NCBI GenBank assembly: GCA_030248225.1
Contig: JASANE010019240.1
Location: 39,790 to 103,789, forward strand
Reading direction: 5' to 3'
DNA: 64,000 nucleotides
Source: Trileptium ribeirensis
Lineage: Eukaryota > Nematoda > Enoplea > Enoplida > Thoracostomopsidae
Shown one piece after another: positions 36,808-49,221 of the stretch. Below the pieces are notes generated by a model. The model saw only the letters and a program-made list of their open reading frames with translations, did not search any database and had not been told where the DNA came from. A program made the position numbers and the translations under genes. Position 1 is the stretch's first letter. Each line of letters opens with the position of its first letter.

Positions 36808-37149
36808 CAGGGATTAACCAGAATTCCGGTTTGCGACGAAAATCGTGTTCCCGTTGCGGTTCCGGCAAAGGCAAAACGTCCATATTTTTGCTTCAAATGT
36901 GGTCCAAACATACGTTACGTATACAACGATCAAGTTCCAACACAACCAAACAATAGAAAAGATTAACTCTGCAAATTGTCATGTGAAACGTAAGTAGGAC
37001 ACAATTTCAGTAGAAATTTTTTATCATCATCCGGCAGGAGTTAGTTAACACAACAGAGCTAGGTCGATGCTTGTAGTATCTTGTTCATTCAGAAATCTGC
37101 GGTTATTGTAAGAATTGGACCGGTTCAATATAGACAGTTAGTAATGCGT
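36808..37149 (+). mobile_element. hAT CCGGTT-family fragment, copy C
   Basis: CAGGGATTAACCAGAATTCC at 36808 opens a diverged copy that follows copy A (ATCGTGTT, GCGGTTCCGGCAAAGG, GTGAAACGTAAGTAGG) to about 37140. The 3' half is missing. Confidence 0.8.
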
Positions 37150-37570
37150 GAGTAAACTCAACATGCGCCCGCTGACTATCCTATTTTGTTGTTTGCAAAA
37201 AATTAGTTACCGAACTCTATCAACTCAAGCAAAAATTTACTGTTTTCTGTTCGCGAAAATTAAAATTGTTTGCGAACGAAACTTTATCGCTTTTAAATTA
37301 CCGAGGATTATGTTCGCGAACATAATGACAAAATGCAGTACCATTTCGTTTGTGCCGTCGCACTTACATTGAACTTGTTCGCGAACAGAGACGAATCCTA
37401 AGTGAAAACTAATAATTGTCATGGAACTGTTCTTGGTCGATTGCGAATCACTACTTCTGGGCTAGCAATTAATCGCATACCCTTTGTTACTTGTTAGCTA
37501 ACAATGGATGTGGATTCGACATCGGGTTTTACAAAATAGGATAGTTAGTAGGCGCAGGTTAAGTTTAGTC
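37150..37570. mobile_element. GAGTAAAC-family MITE between hAT fragments
   Basis: GAGTAAACTCAACATGCGCC at 37150 and GGCGCAGGTTAAGTTTAGTC ending 37570 are inverted ends, continuing as ATCCTATTTTG / CAAAATAGGAT. TTCGCGAAC occurs four times inside. Non-coding. Confidence 0.8.
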
Positions 37571-37574
37571 GCAC

Positions 37575-38238
37575 ATAACCGGAATTCCGGTGTAGGAGAA
37601 AATCGTGTTCCGGTTGCGGTTCCGGCAAAAGGCAAAAACCACACGGGAACCGGAATTCCGGTTTAAAAATTTTGTTTGGAATTTTCCACATTTTTGCTTC
37701 ATCTGTGGCACAAACATGTGTGATATATACACAATGATCAAGTTCCAATGCAAGAAAAGAAAAGATTAACTCAGCAAATTGCGATGTGAAACGTCAGTAG
37801 GATACATAATTTCAGTAGGAATTTTTCATCTTGACCCTGCAGGAGTTTGTTAATAAAACAAAACCAGCTCGATGCTTGTAGCAGCTATTTTACACATTCA
37901 GATGTCTTCGGGGTATGATAGATTTAAACCGATTCAACTCGGTAACAGAGTACGGATTATTTACAGGCACCCAGCTGTAAGATTGACTAACATAACTTGA
38001 GTCAAGCACCAGAGAGTACGCTTGCAAAGTTTGTAAATAAGTCCACATCGAAGTAAAATAACATATTTGCAAAGCAGCCAGAAACTGCGTTCTTGGCATC
38101 GAACTGTATTTATTGAAACTGTTCGGGCAGTATAACAGTTTGTAGTCTCATTTATAGCATTGTGATCATAAAGTTATCATCTATCATCTAGCTGACTGGC
38201 ACCGATTGCCCAACGCTGGTCTAAACAATGTCTCTAAT
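37575..38238 (+). mobile_element. hAT CCGGTT-family fragment, copy D
   Basis: ATAACCGGAATTCCGGTG opens a copy lacking CAGGG. It then follows copy A through ACCGGAATTCCGGTTTAAAA, GCAGGAGTTTGTTAA and AGCTGACTGGCACCG to about 38238, about 60% of the element. Confidence 0.8.
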
Positions 38239-38239
38239 A

Positions 38240-38370
38240 GTGATGCGGACCGGACCGCCAAGTGGCGATCCGGTTCGCTGTCCGGGGTCGTACCGGACTG
38301 GACCGCTGATACCGCGAACCGGACCGCTGAGGTTGCGGATCGGACGGCTCGTGCTTAGCCGGACCGCACA
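38240..38370. repeat. CCGGACCGC-rich cluster
   Basis: GCGGACCGGACCGCC and variants (GGACTGGACCGC, GAACCGGACCGC, TAGCCGGACCGC) recur about six times in 120 bases, in otherwise AT-rich DNA. This may be the terminus of a TAGTGATGCGGACCGG-type hAT MITE. The other end was not found. Confidence 0.5.
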
Positions 38371-40729
38371 CTAAATCGATATTTTGCACTAAACTCCCGT
38401 GTCACAGGCAAAAATATGTTAACGCTTTAACTTATGATGACTCATCATACATTATTGGTGCTTTTATTTTTTTTTGGTTCAACATCATTGTGTTGTTATG
38501 CTTTTTTTATTTTTGTGTTGGCGTAGTTGGTGGCACTTTTTGTTTTGTGCAAATTATGTGTATTCCGAAATTTGAATAGACATACATGTTAGTCGAATCG
38601 CTTTCAATTTTTGAATAACAAACAACCTAACGTATCTTCATGTAAATTCCATTTCAGGCCTTTGCCATGGTCCCTGACGGAGATATTTTGCATAACTTCC
38701 AACTCATTTGAAAACTACTCACGAAAAGCTGCTTGAAATAAATCCTTTGCCTCAGCTTTAAAATCTTTAATATTTTTACTAGTTTCAACGATGGGTATAA
38801 TATTGTTTTCATAATTCTTCTATATCGTGTCTGCAACAGGTGTATATACCGAGTTTGGACAAGTGGTGTTCAATGCTACAAGCCCACATATTGGGACTGG
38901 CCTGTATTGACGGTAATGTAGGATCTCTTACCCAAAAGAAATGGATAACGCCATGGTGTAATGGTTTAATGCAAAACTGTAGAAACGCTTTCTAGATATA
39001 TATATAGTTTATAACACCATGTTATAATGACGAAATGTTATAATGCATCAGTATTGCACATAAATCTCCTAGTAGCTCAGCACCACGATATATGCAATTA
39101 TAAAAAATTGTTGCCGATTTACTCCATTTTGTGGATGCATAGTAGACAACACGCGACCTTGTGGAATTAATGTTCTTGAGCCATTCATTGTACAATGCTA
39201 TCATAGGTTTTCACGTCAAAAAATGAACATTATCCTATTTTGGGCGAATCTGTATGTATTTTAATATGAAACTGAAAGTGTTGACAAATCAGCATGTGAT
39301 TCTGATCGTAAAAATATCACCTTGTAGCGTACAAGTACTTTACTGCACCAGTAACTGAAGAGCCGAAGTTTAAATGTCTAATGCGGCGTTCACGTTACAA
39401 TGTCCTCGCTGTTTGGAACTTTTGTCCCTCTGTAGTCGCAACCATACCGTATAGACGGTCACGGTGACACAATTTGACGCGAATTAACTATAACGGAAAC
39501 GTTTGCAGCTAATGCGGGTTATTAGTCAATTGTGGCGTGTAGACTTATTTAAATTCTCGATATTAGTATCTAGGCCATATCAACGTTAAAATGTGGACAT
39601 CAGCGGTTGTTCCGTGCGACGGCAGTATATAGGTGTTGCTCGCTGTGCTAGGTCTTTCTCAGGTGGGGGAGGTGCTCAGTCCCTAAAAAACCCACGTAAA
39701 CCCCTTCAGAGGTGGTAAACTTCAACAGTTTGGCAAACCAAAAATCCAAAATTAAAAAAAAATTGTATATACTGCCATTTTTTGCTTTTGTGGTAAATTT
39801 ACTGAAATTACTTCTTGAAAGCTAGTTTGTGCAATACAAACTTCCTAGAAAGAAAGCTACTCGAGGAAGGGCGACTTCAACCGGTACTTGAGTCGATCTG
39901 GCAGACGCCCTAACCTACACCCTCCAACTAGGGACAAACCAGGGCTCCGGCTCAAAATCCTTGAATCAAAAGGATCGCTGACAACAGTAAATAATACTCT
40001 TGATGTCACTGAATATTTTGACCAATTGCGTAGGTCATTTCAATTATCTTCTTGGTCAGTTATAGTGTCAAACACGACGCAGAAGTACATGAGACGGAAT
40101 TCAATTAGTTTAACATGTTTAATGACCTTATAAGCATGCACTTTAGCATGCAAATAATATATGATACTAGTAATTCGCGCACCGAAGGCGAATCAGTATT
40201 TCTGTTTATTTATCAACAGTTACTTACGCATAGAAGAATAATGGCTGTCACTTTTTCTATGCTGACGTACCAACTACAAAACGCGCATGCATTACCACAT
40301 ACGCCAAGAAATAATGCAAAAAAAAAATTATTTAGCTGACTGAGCCGTGAAGTTCCCTAAGACAATACCATTGTATTCCACCAAACTGCTACGTTACAGT
40401 TAATCTCAGCATACGTTAAAACGATAAGGCATGATATAGTTTCTTGGAATGACCATAATAAATAATAATAAAAAATTTATAAAGCACCCGTTTCGCTGAT
40501 AGCGTTGCAAAAGCGCTGGGTACGATAGGAGTCTAGCAAAATTTTACTCTTTCGTGTATCCTACTACGAAATTTGTCTGAGGATAATGTATATTGCGGAT
40601 ACATTTACATGCACAGAGAGACATCATGTATGCGATCATGCATAAATATGATTAATTTAGATTTTTATGCCTACGTACATTAGTTAAAAAATTAAGCACT
40701 GGAATAGATGCACTCAAATATATACATAC

Positions 40730-41368
40730 TTCGGACTTCTTCCAACTTTGCTGCATCTTGTTGCAAAGCTGGGAGCAACCAGTAGTGATAACATTTGCAA
40801 TGACGTCGGACGATGAAATAGGCAAAACCGGAGTTGTGGGATGATTTGATCCAGAGCGTGAGAGACCAGAAGGTCCGTTAAGCATAACAGAACCGAATCC
40901 GGGACCGCTGTACGACGTGGGCGTTAACCTAGATGGAAGTAACTGCTGATGCAAGACTGCTAATGGCGTTTCAGTTGCAGCTGCCGTTGTATAATTAATA
41001 TTAGCAAGACCGCCGGAAGCAGCTGTACCTGATAACGATACGCTGCCAAAAGTATCACTAGCATATTCGCCCGTCACGTTTGCTGCAATTGTACTCTTGT
41101 TATTGTTACCGGTTGGTGGAAATCCATTGTTCACATTGAACGGTACATTTGGATCCATCGAGGTATTAATAATGCATTTGGCAGCTTTGAAACTATCTTT
41201 GGCAGAACATTTTTTAATATTGCTAGAAGGCGATGGAGTCGACCTAACGACACACCTTGATACGTCGTTACTAGTGGTTCGACCAATCAATAGATCCGTT
41301 AACATCGAAGTTCGATTATTAACAGTCGCTCCAACGCTACCAGTTTCTGTTCCACGACGTGACGACAT
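40730..41368 (-). CDS. host gene exon 1, Ser/Thr/Asn-rich regulatory-type protein, unrecognised
   Basis: ATG at 41368-41366. An in-frame TAA at 41413-41411 in the presumed 5' leader supports this start. The exon codes 213 residues (MSSRRGTETGSVGATVNN, then LTDLLIGRTTS, IINTSMDPNVPFNVNNG, NNNKSTIAANVTGEY, LHQQLLPSRLTPTSYSG, VITTGCSQLCNKMQQSWKKSE) and ends phase 0 at GAA-GTATGT. With exon 2 and exon 3 it gives a protein of about 529 residues, mostly disordered, rich in Ser, Asn, Gly and Thr, with no signal peptide, membrane segment or catalytic motif visible. That composition is typical of transcription regulators, but I do not recognise the family. Transcription must cross roughly 23 kb of transposon-filled introns. 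Confidence 0.75.
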
Positions 41369-41414
41369 TTTTAATACAACCGATATATTACAACTAACAT
41401 CAATAATAAATTAA

Positions 41415-42840
41415 CCTTTTATTCAAGTATCGTCCAGGTCATGTTAAAATGTATTATATATGCATAAATAGTTAATGAACAATTGAGAGCAGCAAGTCGT
41501 TAAAACATTTTAATATACACATTCTGCATATGTATACATACGCATACGCAAAATCTATTAATTAATAATTACAAATACCAGTGCGCACCGACGCTACAAA
41601 ACGGCTATTGGCCGAGCCTACAGCCCATTTTCCACAGGTTTCGGTTGTTAGAGTTTGTCCGAATTCTGCTAATTCGAAATAATTCAGCCCAGTATTCATC
41701 GTACTTTTTGTATAATATAAACAGTTGCTGCGAATTTGAATGTAAATTTTAATCAAAAATCTCCCAGTTCCAAATTAGCCGCTTCAAACCTGTGTTTGGA
41801 AAGTTGCGTTCGATTTTGACGAGTTTCTATCACTGCATTTCAACTTAGTCTACTATTTAATTTTTTTGTAGATAGCACGGCCATCCATTAAGGCCTTCTA
41901 AACTAAACAAATATTTGAGGCCCATAAACCGATGTCGTTATCTCAATACTGAGAAGGATCGTTGAGCTAAATATTAACGTTGTCAGTGTTCTATAAAGAA
42001 AAAACTATACAGTCCGACATCCCGTTCCTAAATTACAGATATCGTAGTTAGTAACGACGAAAATCTTACGTTTTAATGTGAAATTTATACGACCTGTGGG
42101 TCTGCAAAGAAATAAAAAATATTGCCACATTTAAGCTTTTACGTTGTAGTGGAATTTGTAGATGCGCCGCTATTATAAAAATAATACAGGCATAAATTTT
42201 TCTGACCGTCCGATGGCCAAAATTATTGTCAAAGTAGTCTATAAACTATGTCAATTTAGATATAAACTGATCCCATTGTCTGTCCTCAACAAAGAAAACA
42301 AAAATTTCTGTAAAATCCGACAATCCGTTACATAGATGTTATATAGACTGAAGTTATCCAAAAAGTTATGCAACTTATCTTTTGTCGGTTATAGTTTAGA
42401 ATAAACCAAATTATAGAATCCCCAATTTGGACTCACTGAACGTTGCGTTGGGCTACGCCTAAAGGTTTCGAAAAATATCTCAACCTAACTAATCTATTGG
42501 CTACATTTAAAGACGTGAATTTTTCGGGTATCTGAAATTCAAAGAACAAAAAGTGGTCAAAAGCCAAGAGTCAAACAGCAATAGTGCTCCGGTCAACCTA
42601 AAGCTGACTACATATATATATATATATAGCCTACAATACTGTTTGTTCAAGAGGTGACACATAATGTTTACAAGTGTATGATCAAAAAAGCAAAAAGGAA
42701 CTGCTGGAGGAAATTTTGTAACGATATACAAATTACTTCACAGAGCGGCAGATTGCATAGAATCATTAAAGCAACCGTGCCAGAAATTGGAAGACTGAAA
42801 CGCCGTGGTACTTTCACAGAGAATTGAGCAAACTCTGGGG
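41415..42840. other. upstream region of the host gene, no features
   Basis: AT-rich, with a short TA microsatellite near 42611-42628. A promoter should lie here if exon 1 is the first exon, but no core element stands out. Confidence 0.35.
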
Positions 42841-42845
42841 GAATT

Positions 42846-43165
42846 AATGCATCCGTTGCAGTTACGCTAAATATCAACTGCATTCGCTGCAATTGTACTT
42901 ATTTTCAACTGCATCTGTTGAAGTTGCGCCTATTTTCAACTACGTACTACTGTTGCAGTTTCATCTGTTTTCAACTGTATCCGTTGCAGCTGCACTTATT
43001 TTGAGCTGCATCCGTTGCAGTTGAGCTTATTTTCATCGGCATCCGTGGCAGTTGCACCTATTTTCAATTGCATCCGTTGAGCTGCACTTCACTTGTTTTT
43101 AACTGCATACGTTGCAGTTGCACCTGTTTTCAACTGCGTTCGCTGCAGTTGCGCTTATTTTCAAT
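42846..43165 (+). repeat. about 32-bp minisatellite (CAACTGCATCCGTTGCAGTTGC)
   Basis: Nine to ten diverged units of TTATTTTCAACTGCATCCG plus TTGCAGTTGCAC. Each unit carries the hairpin-prone CAACTGCATCCGTTGCAGTTG. It ends just before the gag-like sequence. Confidence 0.85.
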
Positions 43166-43335
43166 TGAAAACAATTTATAAATCCTTTATCATTCACAGT
43201 TTCTCGTGAAAGTGTTGGAGGTGCCTCAAATCGGGACCACCGTATAGAACAACGAATAATCAACACTGGAAACGTTGCTTTTGACATCGTTAACCCAAAG
43301 CGATTGCTGATCAGATTACCGCGACAATTGGAAAT

Positions 43336-44460
43336 TTGGAAGCTCCAAACAATGGTACCGCGGATCAGAATCAAAATATAGCGGCAATTACAGACACCAT
43401 AAAACTAGAAATAGCTATGACACCAGGTGGTTCGGTCAGTGGCACTCGTGGGTCGAACCTCACCATTAAACCATTTAGTGGTAGCCGCAGTGAAGACTCC
43501 CTCAGTTGGCTCAATAACGAATTTGACGTGAAATTTAAAGACAACGGATGTCCCGAGGCTTATAATCATATCTGCTCTGTGCTCATTTGCAAGGACACGC
43601 ACAGTTCACATTTATACATTTGGTCCTTGCTCGATGGTTGACAACAGCCGCACTATAACCGGTTTGAATGCCGCCTTACTCACTGATAACAGGAGGCGGT
43701 TCCTCAGTGCGTGTTATACTAGCCGTCACAAAAGCAGGGAGAATCAGTTACAGCGTATTTACAAGATTTAACAGATCTGTCGCGATTAGCTCTTAGTTAT
43801 TTGACAATTGACGCAGAAAAAGAAACGAACTAACGAAATCAATGTTGCTGGCCTTCCACCAGCAATACGCGGAGAAGTTAAAATAATGGATATGAAGACA
43901 CTTGCCGAAGCACTACTATATAGCTGCAGAAATGATAGAAAATAAAATTGTCGCGCAACCACAAATTGCATAGTCTAGAAAAAGTTTCTGTATACCTTGA
44001 GCAACTGGAAAGGAAGGTATATTCATGGCGGCGATGCCATTCTGACATGGACTGTTGCAAACAGCTTCCGGCGAGTCAGATAGTCCTGCCTGGGTCCTTA
44101 TCATGGCAGAAGACGTATCTGGGATTGAATAGTCTAAGACGCCTGATCGAGGAACCAGCGCATGTGGCTTTACAACATGAAAAGCAACCGACATGGGCGA
44201 ATCAGCTTTTACGATGAAATGAAATACATGAAAAGCAAGGAATCAGTAATTTGCCAAGCATCGAAGAGACGAGATATTGGGCAACCGGAAATCAAACGGC
44301 AGCCTTCCAATGTTTCCACCGCATAGGTTCACCATCAATGACAAACCTGTGTCATTTGTGTAACAAAGCAAGACATATCGCTATCACTCAGAGAAGTACG
44401 AATTCTGCCCAAAATCCTGTCAGTGGCATGGCAGCTGCAGTCATAATATTTTAGAACGCT
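43336..44460 (+). pseudogene. retrotransposon gag-like remnant with zinc-knuckle relic
   Basis: The frame from 43336 reads LTIKPFSGSRSEDSLSWLNN, like the start of Gypsy-type gag cores. Further pieces in other frames read SVTAYLQDLTDLSRLALSYL and VAGLPPAIRGEVKIMDMKTL followed by AEALL (to about 43925), both typical gag text. CHLCNKARH at about 44350 is a partial CCHC knuckle lacking its last Cys in frame. Stops and frame changes throughout show it is a fossil. No protease, reverse transcriptase or integrase follows. Confidence 0.7.
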
Positions 44461-44879
44461 GTGTATTAAATTCTACACGGAGCAATATGACTTCCCAAAA
44501 CTATAGAAGAAACGCCAAACATTACAAAGATGAAACACCATGTCTCAGCTCGGTGAACTGCATTCAGATGATGGCGCGCCTTCCGGTCAAGCAGCACAAG
44601 TCTGCTATCTTAATTGACCGAAAAATTAACTTACACGGTTTCTGCAATGTCTTTCGTAGGTGCCATGGCAACAACTGATAATGCCACTTTTCGGACAGCA
44701 GGTTTAGATCCAGGAGGTAATAAAAACTTTCAACCAGAAACAGCAAAACGCAGCCGAGCGAATACAGCTCCGTTGCCGCTTACACTTTTTGTTGCGATGT
44801 ATTTGCTATTAACTGTAGTGATCAAACAGGAAATGCTTTAACCAACTTTTGTGCAGCGTACCTGAGCACGAGCAACTAT

Positions 44880-46690
44880 GAAATTTACCACCATGCAATC
44901 GATCGGCAGGTAAACATTCGTCGCTTCGGGTAATTGCCACATTCCAGTTGTACCGCACAAATATTCTTGAATCCGCTTCCGGAGCATGGCTGTGCTACAA
45001 AGCCATACCATACTTCAAAACGTTCACTTAGGTACGTCGTTAATGATGAGAATCTTAAGCAATCGAATCTACAACAACTTCCACGAGAATTCCGCGGTTA
45101 TTTTAAGGATGGACGGTGGTATCTGCCTACTGACAACAAATCTGATTTGCAATACTCTGGCGGTAACATTTACTGTTATATACCGCTGGAAACTGTTCAC
45201 TGCGACCGGCTGTTTCTTGATAATAGTGCGTATATATATAAACCACCCGGTGTACCCAATATAGAGTCAACGGCTGGTAACATTTCAACTAGTGACTATA
45301 ACGCTGAAACATGCAGTATCATCGATGGAAAATTCCTTGTGTGGACTTCCAACGCGACCGAGCGGTGCAGTGGTTCAAATGTAAAGTAAGTAAGGGCAAA
45401 ATGACAGAGATAGAGTGGCTATCTAACGATGCAACCTAGTCTTAACATTTCGCGGTGGTCAGACATTACTGAGCTGTAAAATCGTCCAGTTCCGGCTAGC
45501 GCTATCGGGCATTCTTTTTGTATTTTGGGTAAAGCTGCTATGTCTGATACGTCTATCAAATAAGAAAAATGTCACTCAGCAGTTGCCTCGCGACAAATAA
45601 TTATGGCTACGCGAACAAGCACTAGAATTGTAACAGCGGAAATCTAGCTGCAGTATTACAGGCGTTGAAACGTCACGCACACGAAGCTGTTTTTTTCATT
45701 CGATCATGCTATAGCAGCCGTTTGGAGATAAATGCAGTTGGTTCAACGCATGTTATATTGGCAAATGTTTTCTAGCCCCACACCGGTTTTGCGGTTACTG
45801 CTACAATCTGATAAAATAGCGTCCGTTGCAAGCAGAATTTTCATTGCCACAAGACCATGTTTGGAACTTGCAGACAGCCAATTTAGGTTTCATGCCTCAA
45901 ACGACTCGTGTCTGGATTTTATACCGTCACAATTTACTGTTGCTAACACAACATCACCTGGATATCTGGATCTGTTGGCGAATGTCGTATGGTTCAGTAG
46001 ACCAATTGCACCTGGGTACCCAAAGTGTAGTAAAAAATCAACTATTGTGCTGCGCAATCAGACGTACAGGTACTTTCGAAATGCTAGCGTAGGTCAAATA
46101 GCTGTAATTAAATCCTTACCTGCTCTCGATGCGTGGTATTCATTCTATGTTGCAAAGGCTCCCGGAAAAAGCATTTCATTCGAGTATCATGTATCATTTG
46201 CAATTTAATTATCATGTGCCGGTAAAAGATATAATCAAACGTTCCACCAACAGACAAAATATGGCAATATCTTGAAATGCAAATATACTGCAAATTTTGC
46301 AACTGGATCCTGTTTCAATCCCACAAGTTTTGAATATTCACGTGCTGTCTGCACATTAGCGTCCGAGCATTAACTGACTGTTGGCGTTTCCAGCAGTCAA
46401 TTAGGCCGTTTCCAGCAGTCGATTAGGCGTCTGCTCCAAAATCGCGAGCAACATAAATGCCGCTATCACATAGTCGAATGGTGAACGAGCTGAACGTACG
46501 ATACGCATACGCCGGAAATATCAGAACACGGTATAAGGACTCGCAACTAAGCGCCGATTGGAATAATGCAACTTCAACAGACACGTCAGTGACGATGATT
46601 GCTGACATAGAACATTTGAGGTTCAATCCGTACAATCTCTGTCGAATTGGAAACTGCCAAAAGGCCGAACATCCATTCTTAACATAGACA
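44880..46690 (+). pseudogene. envelope-like glycoprotein remnant
   Basis: Pieces at 44934-45389, 45732-46208 and 46457-46687 look like one extracellular glycoprotein: many Cys, N-x-S/T sites (NISTS, NATERC, NTTSPG, NATSTD), and AETCSIIDGKFLVWTSN and NLCRIGNCQKAEHPF patterns of the kind seen in envelope proteins carried by arthropod LTR elements. The pieces are split by stops and frameshifts and have no intact signal peptide or anchor. The family assignment is by overall style and its place after gag, so it is tentative. Confidence 0.45.
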
Positions 46691-46747
46691 AAACATTGGT
46701 CTGCATTACTACACACGTGATAATTATTTGATGCATATGTATTAGAT

Positions 46748-47190
46748 CGACGTGACACTGCTGCATTACGCACTTCCCCAAACGTAATGCCCATACGACC
46801 CCGGCGCTATCGTGACTTCAAGGGCGGACCTATTGGGTAAGTTTTCTTTTGTTCGGGTCAGGCCCAAGAAATTACGGAGCTTAGCAAGCCGCAGGAGCGC
46901 TTCACAGGATGTGTTCTGATCCTGCCGGACGGGTTGCGCACGTAGTCTACGAGGTACTACCTTTGAGGTCCGCAGGGAGGTCGGCTCCGTCACCTGCTCA
47001 CAGGCCAAAGAGACCATACCGCTATTCGCTATCCACGTTTAACCCGGGAAGTGTAAAATTTTGGGCATTTGCGTTCGATCAAAATCGGTTCCCACTTTCT
47101 TGAACGGTTAATTTATATAATTTAGCCAGTGGCCCCCACTAGAATCCGACAAATCCCTAGACGTTTAACGTCGGATTCGTGCGTCTAAAT
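46748..47190 (+). repeat. GC-rich dispersed repeat, copy 2
   Basis: Partner of 11165-11625 in the same orientation: GCCCATACGACCCCGGC, AAATTACGGAGCTTAGCA, GGGTTGCGCACGT, CTGCTCACAGGCC, then AGTGGCCCCCAC and TTTAACGTCGG. It starts directly after the envelope-like remnant. Confidence 0.7.
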
Positions 47191-48080
47191 TTCTATACTG
47201 GGTGCTCAGCGTGAGTTTTACAAATTTTCCTTATTAGTCGCATGAGTCGTGCTTATACAGTAACATAATTAACAAACTTATTTGTAATCGGCGAGTCACG
47301 CTAATGTATGCCTCTTCAATGCGCGTGTCAGACCTGCACGTGGGTCGTCGATTGGGGTGACGGATTTCAAACCCCTTTGAGTACCTATCGCTACTAAGGG
47401 TCAGCAAAACACTTGAACAACTTGAGTTTCCATTGAGCATTTATTGGTGAGTCACAAAGTTATGGGGGTATAGACAGACACATATTGTACGGGCGAATAC
47501 AAATGGTACTATGTCGCTGATACGGTACGCTATTAAAAGAATGAGCATGGCGGTAAAATGGGTAAGTTGCAGAGTCATCGCCTTTTTCACGGAACTCTCA
47601 CAGCTGTGTCACATCACGGCGTGTACTGCTAAGCCGTTTCGAATGACAGCTGCACTTACCTTACTCATGAAAAGCAGGGGGTCAAATCAAAAGCCAGTAC
47701 CGGTAAGTAATACTGTTAGTTATCGATAAAAAGAGGCGCCATTAGACTAACTACTTGCTCGGAACTACGATTGCTAATGTTAAAGGAGGGTACTCCGACA
47801 AATAACAGGTTCAGGTAAGCGAAAGGCGGAAACTAAACAAGGCATACGGGACAATGCGTACAATGAGAAATTCTCGGGACTTCATCTTGCTCATCCTAAT
47901 CACGAGACTATAGTATATAAGTAAGCATTTGTAGCGGTTGGATTAATATACAGCAAGGTATTATGATAAAGCAATGGCATATATATTGACAAAACGGTAC
48001 GTTTATGAGGCAATCATTGGTACGACTCATGAATTTTCCTATGATGCGACAATGGTGCAATAACTAAAATCTTTTCCTAC
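47191..48080. other. no gene recognised
   Basis: Moderate GC and short open frames without known motifs. May still belong to the repeat that begins at 46748. Confidence 0.35.
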
Positions 48081-48088
48081 TCACATAC

Positions 48089-49221
48089 CAGGGAATAACC
48101 GGAACCGGAACCGTCCATTTAAACCGGATCCGGAACTGGTCTTCGAAATTTATGTATAGTACAACAGATGATGAAAGAAATGACGGTATAGTGGATTTAA
48201 AATGCACTAAAAATAACTTTTACATTAAACTTAATGTATTGCGATGGTATTATTGCCTTTTTGAAACTTTAAAGAGACTGAGGAAGCTAATAATGTTTAT
48301 TTATCGATCAAATATGTCGGTTTTTGGACATTCAGAGCAAAAAATGTCTTCCACTATACACCATTGCGTATACTGCGTTAAATCGAATGTGCTTACAAAG
48401 CTTGGAGCGTAGAATACATACTTTCGCTCTGTCTCCAGTCGCCTCCCTTTACTACATATACGTTTGTTACATGTTCTTCTGTAGGAAACTTAAAATTATT
48501 GGTTTATATGATTCTAAGGGAAAATAATAGATAGAAGGTAATTTTCTGATCAGTGGTCAGAGACACTGTTTAAGCTAGCGTTGGACAAACAGTGCCCGTC
48601 AGTTAGATCATGATGATAACTTTCTAATCAGAATGCTATAAATGAGACACACTGTGATGCTGCTCGCATAGTTTCAATAGATACAGTTCATTGCCAAGAA
48701 AGCAGTTTCTAGCTGCGTTGCAGATAACGTTAGTTTACTTCAATTTAGACTGATTTACCATGTTAACAAGCGCACTGGCGGCTGCTTGACGCAATTTATG
48801 TTAGCCAAGCATACCCTAAGCACTTCTGCGTAAGCCATGCTCTGTTACCGAATTGGACCGGTTTAATTCAAACGTATCCCAGACTTCTGGATGTGTAAAA
48901 TAGCTGCTACAAGCATCGACCTGGCTTTGATTTAACAAACTCCTGAAGGTATTACGAAAAATTCCTGCTCAAATTATGTACCCTACTTACGTTTTACACG
49001 GCAAATTGGTTAGTTAATCTTTTCTTTTGCTTGGTTGTATAGCTTGATCATTGTATTATATATATTACATATGTTTGAATTACAGGATGAAGAAAAAAAA
49101 ATGGAAAATTTCAAACAAAATTTTTAAACCGGAATTCCGGTTCCGGTATGGTTTTTGCCCTTTGCCGGAACCGCAACCGGAACACGATTTTCGCCGGAAC
49201 CGGAATTCCGGTTACTCCCTG
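48089..49221 (-). mobile_element. complete non-autonomous hAT element, copy B
   Basis: The plus strand reads CAGGGAATAACCGGAACCGG at the left and CCGGAATTCCGGTTACTCCCTG-type text at the right, which is copy A inverted. The exact 8-bp target duplication TCACATAC occurs at 48081-48088 and 49222-49229. 1133 bases, non-coding. Confidence 0.93.

Larger units (their letters stand above)
29098..40729 (-). other. host gene intron 1 (about 11.6 kb)
   Basis: Donor GAA-GTATGT at 40729 and acceptor TTTGACAG at 29098. It contains satellites, MITEs, hAT, pogo-type and Tc1-like elements listed separately. No further exon could be supported. 29100-29620, 29700-30100, 30750-32100 and 38370-40640 hold nothing recognised beyond AT-rich DNA. 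Confidence 0.65.

Noticed and set aside
40652..40729. Continuation of the exon 1 frame to a stop at 40652
   Set aside because: A good donor GTATGT sits at 40729, and the next exon matches in phase. The extra residues look like intron translation.
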